7,960 nucleotides of DNA from Flavobacterium sp. GTDB lineage: Bacteria > Bacteroidota > Bacteroidia > Flavobacteriales > Flavobacteriaceae. Each line of letters starts with the position of its first letter. Position 1 is the stretch's first letter. Location: the NCBI GenBank assembly GCA_012032075.1, contig JAAURU010000158.1, positions 1 to 7,960 of the forward strand, read 5' to 3'. Positions 1-7,395 of the stretch are shown piece by piece. The translations under genes were made by a program, and so were the position numbers. Under the pieces are notes generated by a model. It was given only the letters and a program-made list of their open reading frames with translations, was not told the DNA's origin and made no database searches.

Positions 1-1193
1 GATTTTTTAGCCATATCTAAAACAGCGTCATTATTTGTTTTTATTACCAATTACGGCTTTTTCACGAGCTTCATCACAATATTTATAGGGATCATCAAAC
101 AAGCCTAATTCAAATTTAACGCGAAGAATTCTACGAACGGCATCGTCAACTACACTTTCCTTTACCGTTCCATTTTTAACTAATTTTACCAATTCTTTTA
201 CATACAAATGCGATTCCATGTCCATATCTGAACCAGCAATAGCAGCTTTTGCAGCAGCGTCTGCTCCGTCTTTTGCATGACCATGAGTAATCATTTCTCC
301 TATTGAAGCCCAATCTGAAACCACAAAACCATTAAATTTCCAATCTCCTTTTAGAATGTCTCTTTGTAAAAAGACATTCCCAGTAGCAGGAATTCCGTTT
401 ACTGTATTGAAAGAATTCATGAAAGTTCTTACTCCTGCATTCACAGTAGCTTTAAAAGGAGGTAAAACCGTGTTGTATAATTTAGAATTACTTATATCTA
501 CAACATTATATTCTAAACCAGCTTCTACAAATCCATAAGCAGCAAAATGTTTCGCGCAAGCTGCTATTGTATTATTAGAATCTAATTTTTCACCTTGAAA
601 ACCTTTTACTCTAGCTGCTGCAATTTTAGAACCTAAATATGTATCTTCACCTGCACCTTCCATGACTCTTCCCCATCTAGCATCATTTGAAATATCAACA
701 TTAGGTCCAAAAGTCCAGTTTAATCCAGAAGCAGAAGCTTCATCTGCTGCAACACTTGCCGATTTTTTTATTGCTTCTAAATCCCAACTCGCAGCTTCAG
801 CCAAAGGAATAGGACTTAACGTTTTATAACCGTGAATTACATCAAATCCAAAAATTAATGGAATACCAAGACGTGTTTGTTCAACAGCAATTTTTTGAAC
901 CGCTTTAACTTCTTTTACTCCTCTCACATTAAGCATTGAGCCTACCCATCCTTGTTTAAGATGTTTGTATTTATCTTCGGCAGAACCATTTTCAGGAACA
1001 GGACCAGTAACATCCCAAAATCCATTATATTGGTTCATTTGACCTACTTTTTCTTCTACTGTCATTTCCTTCAGTAAAAGTGAAATACGTTCTTCTATAG
1101 GTTTACTTTTATCTAAATGTTTTTTTGATTGTGCCATACAGTTTAGAGTAAATAACACAAAAAGAAAGCAACTATTTTAATTTGTTTTTTCAT
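1..1193 (-). CDS. bglX: Secreted glycoside hydrolase family 3, BglX-type beta-glucosidase/beta-xylosidase (3'-partial, two frame breaks)
   Basis: The enzyme would hydrolyse terminal beta-linked glucose or xylose from oligosaccharides outside the cytoplasm. The visible part is the GH3 N-terminal TIM-barrel domain. It contains FGFDVIHG, the RWGR..EGAGEDTYL block, a KHF motif, and GFVVSDW, whose Asp (codon 313-315, about residue 294 of the corrected protein) is the expected nucleophile. BglX proteins are about 750 aa, so the C-terminal GH3_C and Fn3-like domains lie outside the window. The start is taken as ATG at 1191-1193, 6 nt after the xylE stop; it encodes MKKQIKIVAFF, a typical signal peptide. 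One base is missing in the A-run 1159-1163 to join it to VLFTLNCMAQSKK. Cleavage after CMA is plausible; a lipoprotein Cys is less so. A second break occurs at 38-42: the read frame stops at 31, but dropping one T continues it as NNDAVLDMAKKS to the edge. Its place as last gene of the xyl operon favours xylosidase-like activity, which is inference. Confidence 0.88.
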
Positions 1194-1199
1194 TATAAT

Positions 1200-2620
1200 T
1201 TAATTTTTAGTCCATAACCCTTCCATTTCTTCTAAAGTCTTTTCTTTAGTTTCTGGCACAAATTTCAGTACAAAAAACATAGCTAAAACACTCATTAAAC
1301 CGTAAATCCAATAAGCAAAACCATGATTGAATTGTTCTGTTAAATAAGAGTTATCATCCATCATTGGAAAAGTAAGAGATACTAAATAGTTTGATATCCA
1401 TTGCGCTGCAACTGCAATTGCCATAGCTCTACCTCTAATTTTATTGGGGAAAATTTCAGAAAGTAACACCCAAGTTATTGGTCCCCAACTCAAAGCAAAA
1501 CTAGCTACATAAAGCATCATACAAAACAATGCTAAATAACCAGTAGATTGAGCGAAGAAAACAAATCCTAGGGCAAACATAGCAATCGCCATTCCTAGAG
1601 CTCCAATTATCATTAATGGTTTTCTACCATATTTATCTACCGTTTTAATGGCTACTATAGTGAAAAGGAAATTTACAATTCCTACAATTATGGTTAAAAG
1701 TAAAGCTCCATCAGTATTTGGATCAATTTTCTTAAAAATTTCAGGAGCATAATATAGAACAACATTAATACCCACAAATTGTTGGAAAACAGATAACATA
1801 ATTCCAATAAAGATTACCAATGTTCCAAAAGAGAATAAATGACCGCTTGCTTTATTTTCTATTGAAGTATTTATTTCTCTATATATTTTATTTGCTTCTT
1901 CTTCACCATTTACTTTTTTAAGAACTAGCAAAGCTTCTTCTGGTTTAGATTTTAGCATTAAAGAACGAGGCGTATCTGGAACAAAAAATAAGAATACAAG
2001 AAACAATCCAGCTGGAATAATTTCAGAAGCAAACATCCATCTCCAGCCTACTTGATTCAACCATTCATCTGAACCACCCATTTTAGAAATAAAATAATTC
2101 ACAAAATAAACCACCATAAAACCTGCAACGATAGCTAATTGATTATAAGAAACTAATCGCCCTCTATTTTTTGCAGGAGCAATTTCGGCAATATATAGTG
2201 GAGAAAGCATAGAAGCAAGACCTACTCCAACACCACCAATAATTCTATAAATGATAAAAATCGTAGAAAAAGTATGATCCGCTTCACCAATAGTTTTAAT
2301 AAAAAGTTCAGGAACAGCTGAACCAATGGCAGATATTAAAAATAAAACTGCTGCAATAAGTAAGCCTTTTTTTCTTCCAAATTTTTTACTTATTAATCCA
2401 CTAAAAATACCACCAATAATACAACCTATTAAGGCACTTGAAACTATAAACCCTTTAAAAGCATTTGCTGCCGTTTCTGTTAATCCTTTTGGTATTACAA
2501 AAACAGCATCTAAAGAACCCACCGTTCCAGATATTACACCTGTATCATAACCAAATAATAACCCTCCTAAAGTTGCAATAAATGTAAGTTTTAAAGGTAT
2601 TTTGAATTTGAATTTCCCAT
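1200..2620 (-). CDS. xylE: D-xylose:H+ symporter, MFS sugar porter family (5' frame break)
   Basis: Inner-membrane 12-helix transporter of the sugar porter family, probably importing xylose with protons. Family signatures appear in order: GGLLFGYDTGVISG (helix 1), GLISKKFGRKKG (loop 2-3), RIIGGVGVG...SPLYIAEIAP..NRGR (helix 4), PDTPRSLM (end of helix 6), FQQFVGINVVLYYAPEIF (helix 7, sugar binding), DKYGRKPL (loop 8-9), GPITWVLLSEIFP..IRGR (helix 10) and PETKEKTLEEME at the C-terminus. The uninterrupted frame begins only at a GTG at 2522, which would lose half of helix 1. Upstream codons of the same frame encode the missing KFKFKIPLKLTFIATL, but no start codon precedes the stop there. The ATG at 2618-2620, 7 nt after the xylA stop, is one base out of frame; one extra G in the run at 2616-2618 (or one A in 2600-2603) joins them. 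The corrected product is about 473 aa, close to E. coli XylE. The exact sugar is inferred from the operon. Confidence 0.9.
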
Positions 2621-2627
2621 AATTAGG

Positions 2628-3953
2628 TTATATAAATTGATTAATAATGTTTTCAAAAAGTTCTTGTTTTCCGCTTACTAAAGGTAATTCTCCATTTTCT
2701 TGCGCAATTTTATATAAGTCAGTAAGCGATAATTTACCCTCTTCAAAATCTTTTCCTTTACCTGAATCAAATGAACTATAGCGCTGCTTTCTTAAGTTTT
2801 CATATGGAGATGATGTAATAATCTTATCAGCAGTTAATAATGCTCTAGCAAAAGTATCAGCACCACCAATATGAGCGAGAAAAACATCTTCCATATCGAT
2901 TGAATTTCTTCTTATTTTAGCATCAAAATTAACTCCACCACCTTGTAAACCTCCAGCTTTTAAAAATACTAACATTGCTTCTGTAGTTTCTTGAATGTTA
3001 TTTGGGAATTGGTCTGTGTCCCAACCATTTTGGTAATCTCCTCTATTCGCATCAATACTTCCTAACATTCCTGCTTTTGCTGCAACTTCTAGTTCATGTT
3101 GGAAAGTATGTTGGGCTAACGTAGCATGATTTACTTCGATATTCATTTTAAAATCTTTGTCTAAACCGTAGTTTTTCAAAAACCCAATAGCTGTTGCACA
3201 ATCGAAATCATATTGGTGTTTAGAAGGTTCCATTGGTTTAGGTTCAATGAAGAAAGTTCCTTTAAAACCTTGAGAACGCGCATAATCTCTTGCCATAGCT
3301 AAAAACTGAGCCATGTGATCTAATTCGCGACCCATATCGGTATTTAAAAGTGACATATATCCTTCTCTTCCTCCCCAAAACACATAATTTTCTCCTTCTA
3401 AGGCTATGGTTGCATCTAATGCTAATTTTATTTGGCCACCAGCTCTTGCAACTACATTAAATTCTGGATTGGTTGAAGCTCCGTTCATGTATCGAGGATT
3501 TGAGAAACAATTAGCTGTTCCCCAAAGTAATTTTACACCAGAAGCTTTTTGTTTTTCTTTTAAATAATCAGTAATTGTTGCCAAACGTTTCTCTGATTCT
3601 GCAAAAGTTGCCCCTTCTTGAATTAAATCATAATCATGAAAACAATAATAATCGAAACCCATTTTAGTGATAAATTCAAAAGCAGCATCTGCTTTGTCTT
3701 TTGCTGCTTGTACAGCATCATTAGATTGATCCCATGGAAAATTTTGTGTTCCAGGGCCAAAGGGATCTGAACCTTGACCACAGAAAGTATGCCAGTAAGC
3801 AATAGCAAATTTAAAATGCTCTTTCATGGTTTTACCTGCTACAACCTGATTTGGATTATAGTATTTAAATGCTAAAGGATTATCTGATTCTTTACCTTCA
3901 AATTGAATTTGCCCAATTCCTTTGTAATATTCTTTGTTTCCTAAAACTATCAT
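2628..3953 (-). CDS. xylA: Xylose isomerase
   Basis: Cytoplasmic metal-dependent aldose-ketose isomerase (EC 5.3.1.5) converting D-xylose to D-xylulose, the first step of the isomerase pathway. The 441-aa product has the length and motifs of class II enzymes. YYCFHDYDL carries the catalytic pair His106 and Asp109, and FWGGREGY lies at 192-199. FIEPKPMEPSKHQYDFD carries Glu237 and Lys239, and NIEVNHATLAQHTFQHE carries Glu273 and His276. DANRGD..NGWDTDQFP carries Asp301, Asp312 and Asp314, and NFDAKIRR carries Asp344. The spacing equals that of E. coli XylA plus five residues, so all metal ligands are present. The start is the ATG at 3951-3953 (MIVLGNKEYYKGIGQIQFEG). A longer in-frame start at 4001 would add 16 atypical residues and overlap xylB. 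It follows xylB by 8 nt and precedes xylE by 7 nt. This is one of the intact genes in the operon. Confidence 0.97.
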   Translation of the reverse strand: MIVLGNKEYYKGIGQIQFEGKESDNPLAFKYYNPNQVVAGKTMKEHFKFAIAYWHTFCGQGSDPFGPGTQNFPWDQSNDAVQAAKDKADAAFEFITKMGFDYYCFHDYDLIQEGATFAESEKRLATITDYLKEKQKASGVKLLWGTANCFSNPRYMNGASTNPEFNVVARAGGQIKLALDATIALEGENYVFWGGREGYMSLLNTDMGRELDHMAQFLAMARDYARSQGFKGTFFIEPKPMEPSKHQYDFDCATAIGFLKNYGLDKDFKMNIEVNHATLAQHTFQHELEVAAKAGMLGSIDANRGDYQNGWDTDQFPNNIQETTEAMLVFLKAGGLQGGGVNFDAKIRRNSIDMEDVFLAHIGGADTFARALLTADKIITSSPYENLRKQRYSSFDSGKGKDFEEGKLSLTDLYKIAQENGELPLVSGKQELFENIINQFI

Positions 3954-3961
3954 TTTGTTTA

Positions 3962-5446
3962 TTATTTTTTGTTTAACAATGTTTCTAATTCTTTTTTCCA
4001 ATTTTTATATGCCTTAACATATGGTTCTATATTCTCTATTGGTATATATTTCTGTACAAAATCGTTTTTGGTAATTTTTTCACCAAATTTTTCAAAATCA
4101 CCATCTATTAATCCAACCGCTCTAGCTGCACCAACAGCTCCTGTGGTATTATAAATTTCAATCTCATATCCAATTAAAGTTGCCACAGTATTTGAAAAAA
4201 TTTCTGAACGAAAAAGATTATCATTTCCTGCTCTAATCACTTTAATATCGGTAGTATCATCTTTAAGAATTTCCATTCCATATACAAATGAAAAAGCAAT
4301 TCCTTCTAAAGCTGCTCTACATAAATGTGCTTGGTTGTGGATATTGAAATTTAAGTTTAAAATATGTGAGCCAATATTTTTACTATTCAACATTCGTTCG
4401 GCACCATTTCCAAAAGGAATAATTACTACACCATTTGAACCAATTGGAACATTTGAAGCACCTTCATTCATAGCTTCATAAGAATCATATTTCAAATTAT
4501 TTAGCAACCATCTGTATTGAATTCCAGAACCGTTAATGCACAATAATTTACCAACGGTTGGATTACTATTAGTATAATTTACATGCACAAAACTATTTAT
4601 CCTTGATGATTCTTTAGATTGTAAATTATTAGTTACAGCATATAAAACTCCAGAAGTACCACCAGTCGCTGCAACTTCACCATTTCTTAGAATATTTAAT
4701 GATAATGCATTATTGGGTTGATCACCTGCTCTATACACAATTGGAATACCAATAGGCAAACCAGATTCTTTAGATGCTTTATCACTTACAACCCCTTGAT
4801 TTGTAAAGTTTTCCACAATTCTAGGAATTAAATCAGCATCAATATTGTAATAATCTAATAACCAATTTGCTATTTTATTTTCTTTGTAATCCCAAAGTAT
4901 TCCTTCAGACAAACCATTTTTTGTAGTTGTAATTTCATCAGTAAATTTGTATGCTATAAAATCACCCGGAAGCATCATTTTATAAATAGCTGCATAAACT
5001 TCTGGTTCGTTTTCTTTCACCCATTTTAATTTTGAAGCTGTAAAATTACCTGGGGAATTTAATAAGTTAGACGCACATTTTTCATTCCCTAACTCTTCAA
5101 AAGCTTTTTCTCCTATTTTGACTGCTCTACTATCGCACCATATAATAGAATCTCTAAGTGGACTACCATCTTCATCGACAATAACCAAACCATGCATTTG
5201 ATAGGATATTCCAATTCCTGTTATTTTTGAAGCATCAATATTAGTTTCCTTTATAGCTCTTTGAGTACCTTTACAGATATATTCCCACCAAGAATTAGGA
5301 TTTTGCTCCGCCCAATCTGGTTGCTTGGAAAGAATAGACATTTCATTTGAGGGTTCATTAATTGTAATTATTTGTTCCCCAGAAGTCGAATTTACAATTG
5401 CAATCTTAATAGACGAACTCCCTAAATCATAACCTATGTAGTACAT
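3962..5446 (-). CDS. xylB: Xylulokinase, FGGY carbohydrate kinase family
   Basis: Cytoplasmic kinase (EC 2.7.1.17) that phosphorylates D-xylulose to xylulose-5-phosphate using ATP. The 494-aa protein shows both actin-like FGGY domains. The N-terminal phosphate-binding loop is YDLGSSSIKIA (Asp7). The substrate-side segment is YQMHGLVIVDEDG (Met-His-Gly 84-86) followed by IIWCDSRA. The probable catalytic base is Asp242 in RAGDQPNNAL. The GGTSG turn is at 262-266. The C-terminal half has a nucleotide-binding segment, RAGNDNLFRSEIFSNTVA, near 405-421, where many xylulokinases have a glycine-rich GGGA. The ATG at 5444-5446 gives the canonical N-terminus with no lost motif. It is the first gene of the minus-strand operon, 8 nt before xylA, and its upstream region holds the candidate operator. 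Other FGGY kinases (e.g. gluconate or ribulose) are possible by family, but adjacency to xylA settles the substrate. Confidence 0.95.
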   Translation of the reverse strand: MYYIGYDLGSSSIKIAIVNSTSGEQIITINEPSNEMSILSKQPDWAEQNPNSWWEYICKGTQRAIKETNIDASKITGIGISYQMHGLVIVDEDGSPLRDSIIWCDSRAVKIGEKAFEELGNEKCASNLLNSPGNFTASKLKWVKENEPEVYAAIYKMMLPGDFIAYKFTDEITTTKNGLSEGILWDYKENKIANWLLDYYNIDADLIPRIVENFTNQGVVSDKASKESGLPIGIPIVYRAGDQPNNALSLNILRNGEVAATGGTSGVLYAVTNNLQSKESSRINSFVHVNYTNSNPTVGKLLCINGSGIQYRWLLNNLKYDSYEAMNEGASNVPIGSNGVVIIPFGNGAERMLNSKNIGSHILNLNFNIHNQAHLCRAALEGIAFSFVYGMEILKDDTTDIKVIRAGNDNLFRSEIFSNTVATLIGYEIEIYNTTGAVGAARAVGLIDGDFEKFGEKITKNDFVQKYIPIENIEPYVKAYKNWKKELETLLNKK

Positions 5447-5521
5447 TCTTAATTTTTTTAATAGTATTTATTTTAATTATGTAATTTTAATAACCTATTA
5501 ATGCGAAATCACTAAAATACA

Positions 5522-5529
5522 CAACTGTA
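5522..5529 (-). promoter_or_regulatory. Candidate -7 box of the xyl operon promoter
   Basis: Reading the minus strand, TACAGTTG matches the Bacteroidetes -7 consensus TAnnTTTG at all but one specified base. It would leave a leader of about 70 nt before the xylB start. The nearest upstream TTG that could serve as the -33 element lies inside the inverted repeat at 5548-5565, but the spacing is about 24 nt, slightly longer than usual. This is a motif match only and other weak matches exist in this AT-rich stretch. Confidence 0.25.
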
Positions 5530-5547
5530 AATGTAGCTTTATAGTGG

Positions 5548-5565
5548 AATTTACAATAGTAAATT
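5548..5565. promoter_or_regulatory. 18-bp inverted repeat, candidate operator for the xyl operon
   Basis: AATTTAC-AATA-GTAAATT is a perfect 7-bp inverted repeat around a 4-nt centre, about 100 nt upstream of xylB in the divergent intergenic region. A GTAAAT half-site recurs at 5527-5532, 32 nt (about three helical turns) from the copy at 5559-5564. This is what a dimeric transcription factor site would look like. No regulator gene lies in the window, so the binding protein is unknown. A second, weaker palindrome, TTAATA-ACC-TATTAA, lies at 5487-5501 in the leader. The high A+T content makes chance palindromes common, so confidence is limited. Confidence 0.4.
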
Positions 5566-5695
5566 TGAAGCATTATGTAAGACAAATGATGTGTTTCTAA
5601 AGCAAAAACAGTCTAAAGATGAAACATTTGTTCTATTGGAATAGAAAAGAATAAAATTTTTAACGCTAAAAGAATCGATTTTTTTCTTACTAAAA

Positions 5696-5703
5696 TAACT
5701 TTG
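5696..5703 (+). promoter_or_regulatory. Candidate -7 promoter box of the truncated haemoglobin gene
   Basis: TAACTTTG is an exact match to the Bacteroidetes sigma-A -7 element TAnnTTTG and ends 32 nt before the ATG at 5736. A clear TTG at the -33 position is not visible; the upstream 25 nt are mostly T-rich. Support therefore rests on the -7 word and its good position. Confidence 0.45.
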
Positions 5704-5735
5704 CTTAATTTTACTAATTATAATTTAATCAAATA

Positions 5736-6107
5736 ATGAAAGACATAGAAACAAAAGAAGATATTTTACTAATCATGCGAGAATTTTATGAAAAATTATT
5801 AGCAGATCCTACCATTAATTTTTTCTTTACCAAAATAACAGATGTGAACCAACATCTTGACGAACATTTTGGGATTTTAGCAACTTTTTGGGAACAATCG
5901 TTATTTATGAAAGGTGGTTACAGTAATAATATGTTTCAAATTCATAAAAACATACACGAAAAACATCCTTTTACAAAAGCACATTTTGATAGTTGGCTTA
6001 ATCATTTATATTCTACAATTGATTTGCATTTTAAAGGCAAATATGCTGAACAAATGAAAACCAATGCTTTGAGTATGGCAACTGTTATGCAGATAAAATT
6101 TCAATAA
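5736..6107 (+). CDS. Group 3 truncated haemoglobin (TrHb3)
   Basis: Small cytoplasmic haem protein of the 2-over-2 globin fold, 123 aa, normal length for the group. Aligned by eye to Campylobacter Ctb, the haem-pocket residues are present: Tyr18 (B10) in REFYEKLLADP, His44 (E7) in DEHFGILATFWEQ, proximal His70 (F8) in MFQIHKN, and Trp87 (G8) in HFDSWL. The FW pair and the GGY segment are also typical. The stretch after the proximal His, HKNIHEKHPF, is one residue longer than in Ctb and has two extra histidines (74, 77). Group 3 members bind O2, CO and NO; roles in NO handling or microaerobic respiration have been proposed, but no single function is established. ATG at 5736 is the only reasonable start. 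It is divergent from xylB and 149 nt upstream of the KAS III gene on the same strand, with a possible separate promoter between, so a shared operon is not certain. Confidence 0.92.
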   Translation: MKDIETKEDILLIMREFYEKLLADPTINFFFTKITDVNQHLDEHFGILATFWEQSLFMKGGYSNNMFQIHKNIHEKHPFTKAHFDSWLNHLYSTIDLHFKGKYAEQMKTNALSMATVMQIKFQ

Positions 6108-6225
6108 AAAAGATGCCATTAAAGCAAAACATTACGAATAAATCATTTTTAAATCTTATTATTGATTATTTGTTAATTTATTGAAATTATTATTCTATTT
6201 TAATCTAATATTAAGAAATAATCTA

Positions 6226-6233
6226 TAATTTCG
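6226..6233 (+). promoter_or_regulatory. Weak candidate -7 box of the KAS III gene
   Basis: TAATTTCG differs from TAnnTTTG at one specified base and lies 23 nt before the ATG at 6257. It is part of a very AT-rich gap (6108-6256) with no coding potential. No convincing -33 TTG is seen at the right distance. An 8-bp inverted repeat (6183-6190 and 6225-6232) overlaps it but is widely spaced and may be chance. Confidence 0.22.
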
Positions 6234-6256
6234 TGTTGTTAACCCAATATTTTACC

Positions 6257-7316
6257 ATGAATATAAAAATAACTGGTTCTGGAAGCTATATTCCAACAGA
6301 AGTTGTGTTTAATGTTGATTTTGCGAAACATGTTTTTTTAAACGATGATGGCACTCCTTTTCCTCATCCTAATGATATTGTGGCTCAAAAATTTTTAGAA
6401 ATAACTGGAATACAAGAAAGAAGGTATGTTACAAACGATTTAAACACATCTGACATAGCCTCAATTGCTGCAAAAAAAGCCATTGAAGATGCCAATATTG
6501 ACCCTGAAACTATTGATTATATCATTTTTGCACATAATTTTGGGAATGTAAAAAATGGAGCTATACAAGCGGATACTTTACCTAGTTTAGCTACAAGAGT
6601 AAAGTTTGATTTACGCATTAAAAATCCAAAATGTGTAGCTTACGATATGTTATTTGGATGTCCAGGATGGGTTGAAGGTGTTATACAAGCAAAAGCTTTT
6701 ATTCAAGCTAGAATGGCAAAAAATGTTTAGTAATTGGAGCAGAAACATTATACTAGTAGTGGTTGATTTACATGATAGAGATTCCATGATTTATTCTGAT
6801 GGTGCTGGTGCAACAGTTATTGAAGCAACTAATGACGATGGTGGCATCTTAGCACATGAATCGGCTAGTTTTACTTATGATGAAGCCTATTATTTATTCT
6901 TTGGAAATTCTTTTAATAAAACTCACGATCCTGATGTTCGCTACATAAAAATGTATGGTAGAAAAATATATGAATTTGCTTTAAGCAACGTACCAAAAGC
7001 GATGAAAACATGCTTAGACAATAGTGGAATTGACATTAAAGATGTAAAAAAAATTCTTATTCATCAAGCTAATGAGAAAATGGATGAAGCGATTATTCAA
7101 CGTTTTTACAAATTATACAAACAAACTCCTCCAGAAGGTGTAATGCCAATGAGTATTCATAGACTTGGAAATTCGAGTGTGGCAACTGTACCTACTTTAT
7201 ATGATTTATTAGTTAAAGGAGAGTTAGAAAATCACAGCTTAACTAAAGGAGATGTTGTTATATTTGCTTCTGTAGGTGCAGGAATGAATGTTAATGCAAT
7301 AGTATATAGGATGTAA
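6257..7316 (+). CDS. 3-oxoacyl-ACP synthase III (KAS III, FabH-like), reading frame broken near 6718-6757
   Basis: Thiolase-fold condensing enzyme that would join an acyl-CoA primer to malonyl-ACP, either to start fatty acid synthesis or in a specialised acyl pathway. The first part (6257-6730) encodes MNIKITGSGSYIP, the segment FLEITGIQERR and the active-site Cys135 in LFGCPGWVEG. The second part, in another frame up to 7316, encodes DRDSMIYSDGAGAT, His (about 269) in IHQANEKMDEA, Asn (about 305) in HRLGNSSVATVP, and the C-terminal FASVGAGMNVNA. So the full Cys-His-Asn triad is encoded. Between them CLVIGAETL appears in the third frame. One added A in the run 6718-6723 plus removal of A6752 and T6757 would give CLVIGAETLSRVVDLHDRD, the family consensus, and a protein of about 352 aa. 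Bacteroidetes paralogues are about this length; E. coli FabH is 317. ATG 6257 is preferred over GTG 6233, which adds eight unconserved residues. Whether it is housekeeping FabH or a paralogue cannot be told. Confidence 0.85.
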
Positions 7317-7334
7317 TACAAATACTTAATAACT

Positions 7335-7378
7335 TAAAAGGGAGACTTATTACTGATTAGTTTCCCTTTTACTTTTTT
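7335..7378 (+). terminator. Rho-independent-like terminator after the KAS III gene
   Basis: A 12-bp stem pairs 7335-7346 (TAAAAGGGAGAC) with 7360-7371 (GTTTCCCTTTTA), with one G-T wobble and a 13-nt loop. A run of six T (7373-7378) follows after one C. It starts 18 nt after the KAS III stop and ends 17 nt before the 3' end of the convergent minus-strand gene. The T-run is on the plus-strand side, so it mainly serves the KAS III transcript, though the stem could also stop transcription from the right. Confidence 0.75.
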
Positions 7379-7395
7379 AAATACTTTTTATTATA

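Noticed and set aside
356..538. Plus-strand open frame opposite the GH3 gene
   Set aside because: It lies within a strongly conserved GH3 coding stretch on the other strand and has no recognisable motif; likewise the plus-strand frames at 2326-2550 and 3969-4154 and the minus-strand frame at 3623-3808.
3954..4001. Upstream in-frame start that would extend xylA by 16 residues
   Set aside because: The extra residues overlap the end of xylB and match nothing in the family; the ATG at 3953 gives the canonical N-terminus and usual operon spacing.
5619..5654. Eleven-codon plus-strand frame (MKHLFYWNRKE) in the intergenic region, as a leader peptide
   Set aside because: No repeated codons for one amino acid, no attenuator hairpin, and it lies upstream of the better promoter match for the globin gene.
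6183..6232. 8-bp inverted repeat GAAATTAT/ATAATTTC in front of the KAS III gene
   Set aside because: Arms are pure AT except one G/C and are separated by 34 nt; such pairs are expected by chance in this composition.
6233..6256. GTG start that would extend the KAS III protein by eight residues
   Set aside because: MNIKITGSGSYIP at 6257 is the normal KAS III N-terminus, and the GTG overlaps the possible -7 element.
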